Origin: Roseisalinus antarcticus
Lineage (GTDB): Bacteria > Pseudomonadota > Alphaproteobacteria > Rhodobacterales > Rhodobacteraceae
Reading direction: 5' to 3'
Length of the DNA: 64,000 nt
Assembly: GCF_900172355.1 (NCBI RefSeq)
Contig: NZ_FWFZ01000002.1
Location: 124,001-188,000, forward strand
Below, in pieces: positions 8,768-17,673 of the stretch (the first letter of the stretch is position 1; each line of letters starts with the position of its first letter). The translations under genes and the position numbers were made by a program. Below the pieces are notes generated by a model that did no database searches, had not been told where the DNA came from, and saw only the letters and a list, made by a program, of their open reading frames with translations.

Positions 8768-10818
8768 CAGGCGGTGCCGTCCGCGGCGCGGCGTTCGGCC
8801 TCTACGTCCTTGGGGGTTGGCGGCGACCAGGCGCGGTCGATGCGGGTGTTGAAACTGCGCTCCTCGCCTTTGAGCTTGGCCTCGCGTTCGGTCATCATCT
8901 CCTTGACCTTGGCGACATAGGCCGGGTTCTCGGCCGCCGGGATGTCGGGGTCATAGACCTCGGCCAGCGCCCGCATCGCGTCGCGGTCGTTGGTGACGAA
9001 CTGGCGCGACATGCGCTCGGCATCGAACGGGTGGACGCCGAGCGCCTCGAAGGCCGAGCGGCCGGCGCGGACGCCGCTGTCGAAGGTCTCGCGGATGATG
9101 TCGCGGCAACCGGCAGCGTAAAGCTCGTAGACGTGGTGCCGGTCGCGGGCCCGTGCGATGACGTGGACCTTCGGGTGGGTGGCCAGGACGTAGCGGACGA
9201 TCTCGGTGCATTTGTCGCGGTCGTCGATGGCCACGACGATCATCCGGGCCTCGGCCAGTCCCGCGGCCTCGAGCAGGTCGGGCCGGGTGGCGTCGCCGTA
9301 GAAGACGCGGAAGCCGAAGGTGCGCATGGCCTCCAGCTGGCTGGAATTGTAGTCCAACACGGTGGTGGAAAAGCCCGCCTCGCGCAGCATCCGGTTGACG
9401 ATCCCGCCCCAGCGGCCGTGGCCGGCGATGATGACGCCGCCGGGTTCCTCGATATCGTCCGCCTCGCGTTCCTCGGTGCGGGCGAAGCGGGGCACGATGA
9501 CCCGCTCGTGCAGAATGAAGAGCGCGGGCGTCAGCAGCATCGACAGGGCGACCACCAGCAACAGCTGGCTGGAGACCGAGACCGGGATCACGTCGTTCGC
9601 CACGGTGAACGACAGAAGGACAAAGCCGAACTCCCCCGCCTGGGCCAGGCCGAGCGCAAAGAGCCAGCGGTCGGCGCCCTGGATCCGGAACACCAGCGCC
9701 AGCACCAGCAGCACGGCGGCCTTCAGCGCGATCAGGCCCAGCGTCATGCCCAGGATCGGCAGCAGGTTCGCGCCCAGCAGGCTGAAGTCGATCCCGGCCC
9801 CGACGGTCATGAAGAAAAGGCCCAGCAGCAGCCCCCGGAACGGATCGATGTCGCTCTCCAGCTCATGGCGGTATTCGCTGTTGGCCAGCACGACACCGGC
9901 GAGGAAGGTGCCGAGCGCCGGCGAAAGCCCGACCAGCGACATCAGAAGCGCGATGCCGATCACGAACATCAGCGCGGTCGCTGTAAAAAGCTCCCGCAGG
10001 CCCGCGCTCGCGATGAAGCGGAACGTCGGCCGGGTCAGGAACACCCCGCCGAGGATCACCACCCCGATGGCGGCGAGGGTCACCAGCGTCGCGGCCCAGC
10101 CCGGCAGGCCGTCTACCAGGCTCAGCCCGCTGCCGTGGCCGCCCTCGCCGGAATGGTCCTCCTCGGCCGCGTGGCCGTCGGCCGTCGCGTGGGCGGGCTC
10201 GGCTCCGTGGTCGGAACCGTGGTCGGCACCTTGATCGACGCCGGGATCGGCGGGGGCCGCGATCCCGGTCGCCGAGGCGGTGTCCGGCGCGATATCCATC
10301 AGGCCCGGCATTGCCAGCAGCGGGATCAGCGCCAGCATCGGGATCACGGCGATGTCCTGGAACAGGAGCACCGAAAAGCTCGACTGCCCGCCGTCGCTTT
10401 TCATCAGGCCCTTTTCGTTCAGCGTCTGCAACACGATGGCGGTGGAGGACAGGGCCAGCACCAGGCCGATGGCCAGCGCGATGGTCCAGGGCTGGCCCAG
10501 AAGCATCGCCACGCCCATCACGGCGGCCGCGGTCCCGACAACCTGCATCCCGCCCAGGCCCAGCAGCTTGGCCCGCATCTCCCACAACAGCTTCGGCTCC
10601 AGCTCCAGCCCCACGAGGAACAGCATCATCACCACGCCGAATTCGGCGAAATGCTGGATCTTCACCACGTCCACCGACAACAGCGCCAGCAGCGGCGAGA
10701 TCACGATCCCCGCGATCAGATACCCCAGGACCGAGCCCAGCCCGAGGCGCGAGGCGATCGGCACGGCCACGACCCCGGCGATCAGGAAGATGAAGGCCAA
10801 CAGCAGGAAATCGGTCAT
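8767..10818 (-). CDS. Kef-type K+/H+ antiporter (CPA2) with RCK domain
   Basis: 683 residues: an N-terminal Na+/H+-exchanger domain of about 12 helices (ALSSTAIVLQTL and LLFQDIAVIPML are typical CPA2 blocks), then a TrkA-N/RCK domain starting at GVIIAGHGRWGGIVNRML, and a charged C-terminal tail. In E. coli, KefB/KefC release K+ when electrophiles form glutathione adducts. Between helices, at residues ~183-233 (DNA about 10120-10270), is an insertion rich in His, Asp and Glu (repeated DHG, EDH, GHG), unusual for Kef and suggestive of metal or pH sensing. It overlaps the upstream KefF-like gene by ATGA and the downstream MATE gene by one base. Confidence 0.9.
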   Translation of the reverse strand: MTDFLLLAFIFLIAGVVAVPIASRLGLGSVLGYLIAGIVISPLLALLSVDVVKIQHFAEFGVVMMLFLVGLELEPKLLWEMRAKLLGLGGMQVVGTAAAVMGVAMLLGQPWTIALAIGLVLALSSTAIVLQTLNEKGLMKSDGGQSSFSVLLFQDIAVIPMLALIPLLAMPGLMDIAPDTASATGIAAPADPGVDQGADHGSDHGAEPAHATADGHAAEEDHSGEGGHGSGLSLVDGLPGWAATLVTLAAIGVVILGGVFLTRPTFRFIASAGLRELFTATALMFVIGIALLMSLVGLSPALGTFLAGVVLANSEYRHELESDIDPFRGLLLGLFFMTVGAGIDFSLLGANLLPILGMTLGLIALKAAVLLVLALVFRIQGADRWLFALGLAQAGEFGFVLLSFTVANDVIPVSVSSQLLLVVALSMLLTPALFILHERVIVPRFARTEEREADDIEEPGGVIIAGHGRWGGIVNRMLREAGFSTTVLDYNSSQLEAMRTFGFRVFYGDATRPDLLEAAGLAEARMIVVAIDDRDKCTEIVRYVLATHPKVHVIARARDRHHVYELYAAGCRDIIRETFDSGVRAGRSAFEALGVHPFDAERMSRQFVTNDRDAMRALAEVYDPDIPAAENPAYVAKVKEMMTEREAKLKGEERSFNTRIDRAWSPPTPKDVEAERRAADGTA

Positions 10819-11423
10819 GTGGGGGCTCCCTCGCGGATGGGCAGGCGGTCGTGCACTGCCACGCCTTCCGTCTTGCCGAGGTCATAGCGGTCGTCCCGCA
10901 GCGCCGACAGCAGCCGCACGTAGCCGTCGACATGAGGTCCGAGCGCACCCGCCTCGGCCGCCTTTAGAGAGCCGTAAAGCACGTAGGGCGCCGGGAAGGT
11001 CATCGAGCAAAGGCCCGCCGTCCGTTCGAACGGGGTCAGGAAGGTGCGCAGCTCGTGGCGCTGATAGCCGTCGGGCGCGTAGGCGTCCTCCGGTCCGGCC
11101 GCCGTCAGGGCGAGCATCATGGTCTTGCCTGACAGTGCCTCGCCGCCCTCGCCATAGGCAAATCCGTGCTCCAGCACGAGGTCGATCCATTCCTTGACCA
11201 GCGCAGGCGCGGAATACCAGAACAGCGGAAACTGCAGCACGATCACATCGTGCGCGAGCAGGCGCTCCTGCTCGCGGTCCACGTTGATGTCGAACCTCGG
11301 GTACTCGGCATAGAGGTCGACGATGTCGATGTCGTCCACGCTGCGGGCCGCGGTCAGAAGCGCGGTGTTCGCCTTGCTGAAGCGGTTGCCGGGATGAGCA
11401 TAATAAAGCAGGACGCGCGCCAT
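10815..11423 (-). CDS. KefF/KefG-like NAD(P)H oxidoreductase (flavodoxin fold)
   Basis: 202 residues of the NQO1/MdaB-type flavodoxin fold: VLLYYAHPGNRFSKANTALL is the FMN phosphate loop, then FPLFWYSAPALVKEWIDLVLEHGFAYGEGG, highly characteristic of KefF/KefG ancillary proteins. In E. coli these bind and activate KefC/KefB and have quinone reductase activity. Overlap with the antiporter start (ATGA at 10815-10818) supports the same partnership. It is the first gene of the three-gene minus-strand operon; the ~95 bp upstream of it separate it from the Rrf2 regulator. Confidence 0.88.
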   Translation of the reverse strand: MARVLLYYAHPGNRFSKANTALLTAARSVDDIDIVDLYAEYPRFDINVDREQERLLAHDVIVLQFPLFWYSAPALVKEWIDLVLEHGFAYGEGGEALSGKTMMLALTAAGPEDAYAPDGYQRHELRTFLTPFERTAGLCSMTFPAPYVLYGSLKAAEAGALGPHVDGYVRLLSALRDDRYDLGKTEGVAVHDRLPIREGAPT

Positions 11424-11519
11424 CTTTTTCCCCTTGCCGCCGAGCGGTCAGGGCGCAGGAAAGGTGGACTTTGTCCCGTAGTCAAGGCGCGAGTTTACCT
11501 CGGGGTCGCCGCAACCGGC

Positions 11520-11981
11520 CTAGTGCGGGCCCGAGCGGGCCTCCGCCACCGGGAAGGCGAGAAGGGAGCCGAGGCCGCTGTTCCCATGGACGAGGTCGGC
11601 CAGCGTCACCTTGTCCAGCTCTGCGTAGAAGGCCTCGAGCGCCCGCTCCAGCGCACCGCGCAGGCGGCACGCGGACTTGATCGGGCAGTCATCCTCGCCG
11701 CCGGCGAAGCATTCGGTGAAGGGCACCGAAGATTCGAACAGCCGGAACACGTGCCCGACGACGATCTCGTCCGCCGGCAGCGCCAGTTTCAGGCCGCCCC
11801 GGCGACCGCGCACCGTGCAGATCAGCCCGGTCTGGGCCAACTGGTTCACGATCAGGCCGAAATGCGCCTCGGACCCGTTGCAGACCCTCGCGATGTCGCT
11901 CTTGCGAACGAGGTCGGGGGCGTGAACGGCGCAGGTCATAAGGGCGCGCATCGCCAAGTTTGTGCGGACGGTCAATCTCAT
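11520..11981 (-). CDS. Rrf2 family Fe-S transcriptional regulator (NsrR/RirA-like)
   Basis: 153 residues. N-terminal winged helix (MRLTVRTNLAMRALMTCAVH; recognition region GSEAHFGLIVNQLAQ; wing VRGRRGGLKLA), then a cluster-binding loop with C91, C99 and C105 (C-x7-C-x5-C). The spacing recalls the iron regulator RirA, while the downstream helix AELDKVTLADLV is closest to NO-sensing NsrR. It therefore probably binds an Fe-S cluster and responds to NO or iron/redox state; the exact ligand is undecided. It lies on the same strand upstream of the KefF-like gene and could control that operon, but no operator was identified. Confidence 0.82.
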   Translation of the reverse strand: MRLTVRTNLAMRALMTCAVHAPDLVRKSDIARVCNGSEAHFGLIVNQLAQTGLICTVRGRRGGLKLALPADEIVVGHVFRLFESSVPFTECFAGGEDDCPIKSACRLRGALERALEAFYAELDKVTLADLVHGNSGLGSLLAFPVAEARSGPH

Positions 11982-12030
11982 CCATCACGGTTAGCGCGGC
12001 CGTCCTCAATCCGCTTTGATCCATGTCATG

Positions 12031-12714
12031 TTAAGCTTTGTTCGCGGCCCGGATCCTGGCGATATTGGCGCCGTAGGGCGCGGGGTCCGCGACGGAACCG
12101 CCCTTGAAGACCGCCGAGCCCGCCACCAGCACATCGGCGCCGGCCGCCACGACCCGCGGGGCGGTGCCGGGATCGACGCCGCCGTCGATCTCGATATGGA
12201 TCGGGCGATCGCCGATCATCTCGCGCAGGGTGCGGATCTGGTCGAGCTGGCTTTCGATGAAGGACTGCCCGCCGAAGCCGGGGTTGACGGTCATGACGCA
12301 GACCAGGTCGCACATGTCCAGAAGCGGCGCGGCAAGCTGGACGCTGGTGCCCGGGTTCAGCGCCAGCCCGGCCCGGCAGCCCGCCGCCCGGATCGCCTGG
12401 AGCGTGCGGTGAATGTGCGGCCCGGCCTCGATATGGGCCGTCAGGATGTCGGCGCCTGCCTCGGCGAAGGCCTCGATAAAGGGGTCGACCGGCGCGATCA
12501 TCAGGTGAACGTCCATCACCGTCGTCACGTGGCGCCGCAGCGCCTTCACCATTGGCGGGCCGAAGGTGAGGTTGGGCACGAAATGCCCGTCCATCACGTC
12601 TACGTGGATCCAGTCGGCGCCCTGCGCCTCGACCGCCTGCACCTCGCGGCCGAAATCGGCGAAGTCGGCGGCGAGGATCGACGGCGCGATCTTCAGCGAA
12701 CGGTCGAAAGTCAT
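12031..12714 (-). CDS. rpe: ribulose-phosphate 3-epimerase
   Basis: Interconverts ribulose 5-phosphate and xylulose 5-phosphate in the pentose phosphate pathway (and the Calvin cycle where present). 227 residues, a TIM barrel with the expected signatures IAPSILAADFADFG, WIHVDVMDGHFVPNLTFGP, VHLMIAPVDPFI, VMTVNPGFGGQSFI and IEIDGGVDPGTAP; the metal ligands (His and Asp in the first motifs) are intact. The start is ATG 12714 with a GAGAGGA ribosome-binding site; the much longer open frame upstream is a shadow of the next gene. It lies downstream of the CNBD and VTT genes on the same strand. Confidence 0.96.
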   Translation of the reverse strand: MTFDRSLKIAPSILAADFADFGREVQAVEAQGADWIHVDVMDGHFVPNLTFGPPMVKALRRHVTTVMDVHLMIAPVDPFIEAFAEAGADILTAHIEAGPHIHRTLQAIRAAGCRAGLALNPGTSVQLAAPLLDMCDLVCVMTVNPGFGGQSFIESQLDQIRTLREMIGDRPIHIEIDGGVDPGTAPRVVAAGADVLVAGSAVFKGGSVADPAPYGANIARIRAANKA

Positions 12715-12773
12715 CGGGCGGTCCTCTCGTGGTCTTCGGCCCTTCAAGCACCAAGCCCCGCGCCGATCAAGGC

Positions 12774-13472
12774 CTAGCCCAGCCGGGCCCGCAGCGCGGA
12801 ATTGGTGGCGATCAACTTGGCGCGGGTGTCGCGCCCCAGGGCGAACTCGATGTTCTGGCGCAGGTTCTCGTCGCGGTCGCACATCCGCACGAGCGTCTCG
12901 CGCACGATAATGAAGTGCCGCAGGTCGGACGCGGCGACCACGTCGGCGCTGGCCGGGTCCGCCGACAGGACGGTCATCTCTCCGATGAAGCTGCCCTTGC
13001 CGACATTGGCGATGATCTCTCCGCCCAGCCGCACCTGGGCCGTGCCTCGGCTGATGTAGTGCAACCCGGGCACGGGCTCTCCGATCCGGGCCAGAACTGT
13101 GCCGGCGGGGACCTCCTGCCAGCGGCCCGCGTCGAGGAACTTGCGCGCGGCGGGCTTCGACAGAAACGGCAGCGCACCCGAGATCAGCTCGGCCTCCTCC
13201 TCGGTAAAGCGGGCGCGGTGGCTCAGCAGCCACAGGCGCAGCAGACCGACGACGCTGATCACGATCCAGCTCGACTGGATCAGGGCGGAGGACAGGTTGA
13301 ACGTCGCGCTCAGCGAGATCAGCACGCAGCAGGCGGCCGCGAGGTTCATCAGCGTGTAGGTCAGGCTGCTGCCCCGGATCAGCCCGAACTGCAAAAGCGC
13401 GTAGGACCCGATATAGAGCACGGTCCCCGTCAGACCGATCGCATTGAACAGCAAAGCGGCGTCGATCGTCAT
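12774..13472 (-). CDS. CBU_0592-like membrane domain fused to a cyclic-nucleotide-binding-like domain
   Basis: 232 residues. Residues ~8-85 form three membrane helices (LFNAIGLTGTVLYIGSYALL; LTYTLMNLAAACCVLISL; LIQSSWIVISVVGLLRLW), matching the CBU_0592-type domain as I recall it. Residues ~105-215 form a CNBD/Crp-like beta roll (PAGTVLARIGEPVPGLHYI; GSFIGEMTVLSADPASADV). The phosphate-binding cassette keeps GE (164-165) but lacks the usual Arg about eight residues later (PASAD instead), so cAMP binding may be altered or lost. It overlaps the upstream VTT gene by ATGA. A class III cyclase gene lies just beyond, divergently transcribed, making a signalling link conceivable. Confidence 0.78.
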   Translation of the reverse strand: MTIDAALLFNAIGLTGTVLYIGSYALLQFGLIRGSSLTYTLMNLAAACCVLISLSATFNLSSALIQSSWIVISVVGLLRLWLLSHRARFTEEEAELISGALPFLSKPAARKFLDAGRWQEVPAGTVLARIGEPVPGLHYISRGTAQVRLGGEIIANVGKGSFIGEMTVLSADPASADVVAASDLRHFIIVRETLVRMCDRDENLRQNIEFALGRDTRAKLIATNSALRARLG

Positions 13473-14119
13473 TGCAGCCCTGCAGTTCGCTCCGTGTCGT
13501 TGCGGCGCATCAGCAGCCAGGCGACACCGGGCAGGCCCAGGGTCGCGAGCACGATCCACCCCATCTGCGCCGAGGCCGCCAGCGCCCCGATCGCCGCGTA
13601 GGCCAGCGCGATCACCAGGTTGGCCAGGGTCGTCGTGGCCAGGAACGGGCCGAACGGCATCCGCAGCGCGCCGGCTGTCACCACCGAGGCTTCGGCGAGG
13701 ACCGGAACCGCCCGTGCCAGCAACAAAAGGCCCGGCCCGCTGCGGGCGAAGGCTTCCTCGGCCCGGGCCTGGGCGGCGGGCTTGACGATTCGGGCCACCA
13801 GCGCGGCGTTCCCCAGCCGGCCCAGAAGGTAGCCGCCGACGCAGCCCAGCGTCAGCCCTGCCCAGCCCGCCAACGCCCCGGGCCAGAGGCCCAGCACCGC
13901 GCCGCTGGCGGTGGCGATCACGCTGGAGGGCAGCGGCAGCACCACGTCCAGCGCAAGTGCGCCGACAACGACCCCCGCCATGGCCGCCGGGTCCGCCCCG
14001 TCGATCAGCCGCAAGGCGAACGACTCGAGCTGATCGCCCCAGAGCGCGAATGGCACCAGGATCGCCGCGAGCATCGCCGTGACCAGCGCCACAAATTTCC
14101 ACCGATCGCCAGCCGACAT
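13469..14119 (-). CDS. VTT-domain (DedA/TMEM64-like) membrane protein
   Basis: 216 residues with five to six hydrophobic segments and the SNARE-associated/VTT core: ALALDVVLPLPSSVIATASGAVLG, then GWAGLTLGCVGGYLLGR and a later LLLLARAVPVLAEASVVTAGALRMP, corresponding to the conserved re-entrant loops (the ARAVP block resembles R-x-xP of DedA). Members of this superfamily act as lipid scramblases or undecaprenyl-phosphate/lipid flippases; which lipid is unknown here. First gene of a VTT-CNBD(-rpe) group; its ATG is about 90 bp from the divergent cyclase. Confidence 0.8.
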   Translation of the reverse strand: MSAGDRWKFVALVTAMLAAILVPFALWGDQLESFALRLIDGADPAAMAGVVVGALALDVVLPLPSSVIATASGAVLGLWPGALAGWAGLTLGCVGGYLLGRLGNAALVARIVKPAAQARAEEAFARSGPGLLLLARAVPVLAEASVVTAGALRMPFGPFLATTTLANLVIALAYAAIGALAASAQMGWIVLATLGLPGVAWLLMRRNDTERTAGLQ

Positions 14120-14179
14120 GCCGTCTCCCGTCCCTGCCTTCGGTGCAAAGCTTGCGCCGCGCAGTCGGGCGGTGCAACA

Positions 14180-14192
14180 TTCCCTAGGGGAA
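14180..14192. promoter_or_regulatory. TTCCC-TAG-GGGAA dyad in the VTT/cyclase divergent region
   Basis: A short perfect-arm dyad (TTCCC at 14180-14184, GGGAA at 14188-14192) followed by the AT-rich AAATAATTCA, in the 87-bp gap between the divergent VTT and cyclase genes. It could be an operator or part of a promoter; no factor is assigned. Confidence 0.3.
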
Positions 14193-14206
14193 ATAATTCA
14201 CCTGTT

Positions 14207-17200
14207 TTGGCGTCAAGTCTTCCGGGGGCAACGAAAATTAGCGTCATCGACTGGCTTAGCGAGATCGGCCTGGCCGAGTATGCACGCGCTTTCGAGGACG
14301 AAGGCGTGACCGTCGATGTGCTGAAGTCCCTGACCTCCGAAGACCTGCGCGACATCGGCGTGACCAAGGTCGGGCACCGCCGCCGGATGCTGGACGCGAT
14401 CGCCCGGCTGGGCGCGGCCGCCCCCGATTCGCCCCCCGTCGGCGAACGCCGGCAGGTCACGGTGCTGTTCTGCGACGTCGTCGGCTCTACCGAGATGGCC
14501 TCTCGGACGGACCCCGAAGAGATGCGCGACACGCTGTCGGCCTTCCTCAACATGGTTTCGGACCAGACCGCCCGCAAACGCGGGCTGGTGGCCAAGTACA
14601 TGGGCGACGGCGCGCTGGCCTATTTCGGCTTTCCCCGTGCGCTGGAGGCCAAGGCCGAGGCCGCGGCCCGCGCCGCGCTCGCGATCCAGGACGCCGCCCG
14701 CGCCCTGCGCTGGCCCGACGGCAGCCCGCTGGGCGTGCGAATCGGCATCGCCACCGGCAACGTGGTGATCGGCCAGATGATGGGCCGCGGCACGGCGCTG
14801 GAGATGAGCGTCGTCGGCGAGGCACCCAACCTCGCCGCCCGGCTGCAGGCAGAGGCGGCCCCGGGCGAGACCTGCATCGACGAGCGCACCCGGCGCCAGA
14901 TCGGTGGCATGCTCGATACCGAGGCGATGCCGCCCCGCCCGCTCAAGGGGCTGGGCGATTCGGTGACGCTCTGGCGGCTGACGGGGGTCGCGCGGCCGCG
15001 CTCCCGGTTCGAGGTCCTGCGCGCCGACCGCATGAGTGCCCTGGTCGGCCGGGCCGATGCCGTCGCCCGGATCGATGCCGCCGTGGCCGCGACACAGCGG
15101 GGCACCGGGCGGGCGCTGATCCTGTCGGGCGAGCCCGGGATCGGCAAGTCGCGCCTGTTGCACGAACTCACCGTGCGGTCGCTGGACGAGACGGCGCGGG
15201 TCGTGCCGCTGTTCTGTGCCCCCGACGGTGCCGCGACCGCCTTCTATCCGGTCACTGAATGGCTTCGCAGCCGGATCGAGACCCCGGCCCCGGCCACGCC
15301 AGAGGCCTGGGATGCCAACATAAGGCGGGACCTCGTGCACCCGGTCTCGGACGAGCAGGCCGCGCTCGTGGCGCAGTTGCTCGACGTGCCGGTGCTGGAC
15401 GACCGGCTCAAGGGCTTTTCGCCGCAGCGCCTGCGGGCGATGACCTTCGAGCTGCTCAGCGCGCTGATCGACGCCGAGCTGGAAATCCGTTCGCTGATGA
15501 TCGTAATCGAGGATTATCACTGGGTCGACCCGTCCACCCGCGAGCTGGTCGAAAGCCTCGTGGCGCGGGTGGCGACTGCGCGGCTGCTGGTGGTGCTCTC
15601 GACCCGGCCCGAGGGCGTGCCGGACTGGCCCGGGGCCGAACATATCGAGGTCGGGCGCCTGGACGACGCCGAGGCCCGCGCCTTTGCCAAGGTCGCGGTG
15701 GGCGCCGCCGCCCTGCCCGAGGACGTCGTCGACCAGATCGTCGAGCGCGGCGCGGGCATCCCGCTGTTTCTCGAAGAGCTGGCCCGCACCGCGCTGGAAA
15801 TGGGGTTCGAACGGCTCGGCTCGGGCGAGGTCGTGGGCCTGCCGGACACGATTCGCGACCATGTCATGGTGCGGCTCGACCGGGCCGGGTCTGAGCGCGA
15901 GCTGGTGCAGGTCGCCGCCCTGATCGGGCGCGAGTTCCGGCCCGATCTGCTGATCTCTGCCCTGGGGCAGCCCGCGGACGCGGTCTACGGTGGTCTGCGG
16001 CAATTGCTGTCGAACAACCTCGTCGCCCGGCGCGAGACCGCGGCCGGCCCGATCTACATGTTCGAACACGCGCTGATCTCGGACGCGCTTGCCGAGACCA
16101 TGCTCAACAGCCGCCGCCGCCTGTTTCACGGGCGCATCGCGGAGGCCCTTCAGCAGGGCAGCACCGGAGAGGCCGCCGTCCCCGAGCGGGTCGCCGAGCA
16201 CCTGGCGCAGGCCGAGCGGCACCTGGAGGCTGTCGGCGCCTTCGTGACCGCCGCGGAGAAGGCGATGGAGCGTTTCGCGAACCTCGAGGCGACCGAGCAC
16301 CTGGCGCGGGCCCGTGCCGCGCTGGAGCGTGCGCCGGAGGGGTCGGACAGGCTGCGGGCCGACCTGCGGCTGTCCACGCTCAGCGGCATGGCCCATACCA
16401 TGACCGGCGGCTGGACCGCGCCGGAGGTTGTCGAGAACTACAGCCGCGCCCGCGAGCTCTGGACCGAGGTCGGGGCCGAGGGCGAGATGTATCCGATCGC
16501 CGTGGGGTTGGTCGGCTACTACATCATGACCGGCAATTTCGACGAGGCGATCCCGCTGGCTTGCGAACTCGTGGCGCTCGCCGAGCAGACCGGCGAGGAC
16601 GAGATCATCATGGCCGCCGAGTTCGAGCTGGGCGCGGCGAAGCTCTACAGCGGCGACATGGAGGGCGGCCTGCCGCACCTGCTCCGCGCGGTCAGGCTGT
16701 TCGACGCCGACGCGCACACCGCCCATGTGGCCCAATGCGGCAAGAACCAGGGCGTCGCCGCCCTTTTGCAGATGGGCTTCGCGGAATCGATGATGGGCCT
16801 GCCGGAATCGGCGTCCGGCCGGTTCCGCGCCGCCTTCGAGGCGATGGAGCGCAATCCCCACCCCTTCACCGAGGTCTGGTCCCAGCTGGGCTTTCTGTCG
16901 CTGCAGCTGTCGCGGCGCAATTACGACCAGCTTCTGGAGGCCGTCGACGGCATCATCATGCGGGCCGAGCAACAGCAGTTTCCCCACGTCGTGGTGCAAT
17001 CGAAGCTCTACAAGGGCTGGGCGCTGGCGATGTCGGGCCGGCATGACGATGGCATCGCCATCGCCTCCGAAGGGATGGAGGGCTGGCGCACCATGGGGGC
17101 GACCCGGCCGGTCTATACCGCCTATTACGCCGAGGCGCTCGCCAACGCCGGACGGGCCAACGCGGCCCGGGCCGAGATCGCCCGGGCTTTCGAGGAACAG

Positions 17201-17536
17201 GAGCGCAACGCCGAACTGCTGGGCGCGGCCGAGATCCACTCGATCCACGGCGATGTCCTGCGTCTGACCGGCGCCCCCGCGGGCGAGGCCGATGCGGCCT
17301 ATCTTCGGGCCATAGAGGTCGCCCGGGGCGACGGCACATTGACCTATGAACTTCGCGCCGCGCTGAAGCTGGCCCAGGGGCGCCGCGCCGCCGGAGGCCC
17401 TGCCTTCGTCGAGGCGCGCGACATGCTGGCCCGGGCCTATTCCGCGCTGACCGAAGGGTTCGATGACCCCGACCAGCAGGCCGCCCGCGCCTTGCTGGAC
17501 GCCACCGGCGCCACCATGGCACCGGCGCGGTCATGA
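14207..17536 (+). CDS. SAM-domain / class III adenylate-guanylate cyclase / AAA ATPase / TPR protein
   Basis: About 1,109 residues. In order: a SAM-like domain (VIDWLSEIGLAEYARAF ... DIGVTKVGHRRRML, to ~70); a class III cyclase domain (~80-265) with metal-binding Asp in VLFCDVVGST and MGDGALAYFG, and NLAARL holding the transition-state Asn and Arg; an ORC/STAND-like ATPase with Walker A GEPGIGKS (~308) and Walker B LMIVIEDYHWVD (~435); and a long helical TPR-type C terminus. It should make cAMP or cGMP, gated by ATP and by ligand or protein binding to the TPR region. The start is uncertain: TTG 14207 is the only ordinary start near the SAM domain, and ATT 14237 follows a G-rich stretch. A ferritin-like gene follows 137 bp downstream. 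Confidence 0.88.
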   Translation: MASSLPGATKISVIDWLSEIGLAEYARAFEDEGVTVDVLKSLTSEDLRDIGVTKVGHRRRMLDAIARLGAAAPDSPPVGERRQVTVLFCDVVGSTEMASRTDPEEMRDTLSAFLNMVSDQTARKRGLVAKYMGDGALAYFGFPRALEAKAEAAARAALAIQDAARALRWPDGSPLGVRIGIATGNVVIGQMMGRGTALEMSVVGEAPNLAARLQAEAAPGETCIDERTRRQIGGMLDTEAMPPRPLKGLGDSVTLWRLTGVARPRSRFEVLRADRMSALVGRADAVARIDAAVAATQRGTGRALILSGEPGIGKSRLLHELTVRSLDETARVVPLFCAPDGAATAFYPVTEWLRSRIETPAPATPEAWDANIRRDLVHPVSDEQAALVAQLLDVPVLDDRLKGFSPQRLRAMTFELLSALIDAELEIRSLMIVIEDYHWVDPSTRELVESLVARVATARLLVVLSTRPEGVPDWPGAEHIEVGRLDDAEARAFAKVAVGAAALPEDVVDQIVERGAGIPLFLEELARTALEMGFERLGSGEVVGLPDTIRDHVMVRLDRAGSERELVQVAALIGREFRPDLLISALGQPADAVYGGLRQLLSNNLVARRETAAGPIYMFEHALISDALAETMLNSRRRLFHGRIAEALQQGSTGEAAVPERVAEHLAQAERHLEAVGAFVTAAEKAMERFANLEATEHLARARAALERAPEGSDRLRADLRLSTLSGMAHTMTGGWTAPEVVENYSRARELWTEVGAEGEMYPIAVGLVGYYIMTGNFDEAIPLACELVALAEQTGEDEIIMAAEFELGAAKLYSGDMEGGLPHLLRAVRLFDADAHTAHVAQCGKNQGVAALLQMGFAESMMGLPESASGRFRAAFEAMERNPHPFTEVWSQLGFLSLQLSRRNYDQLLEAVDGIIMRAEQQQFPHVVVQSKLYKGWALAMSGRHDDGIAIASEGMEGWRTMGATRPVYTAYYAEALANAGRANAARAEIARAFEEQERNAELLGAAEIHSIHGDVLRLTGAPAGEADAAYLRAIEVARGDGTLTYELRAALKLAQGRRAAGGPAFVEARDMLARAYSALTEGFDDPDQQAARALLDATGATMAPARS

Positions 17537-17673
17537 CGGTGGGCCGATACGCCTTTGGTCTGGGCAGGCGCCTGGTGCAGCTTCTGGCCGGCGCACCGGC
17601 CCGCGGCCACCCGCTGGAAACCGGCCCCACGACCCCCATTCACGCCCCTGACCCGTCAGAAACGGAGCCCTCC

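Noticed and set aside
14213-17248. A 1,011-codon open frame on the minus strand over the cyclase gene
   Set aside because: Antisense shadow of the SAM-cyclase-AAA protein, which carries intact Walker, metal and transition-state motifs.
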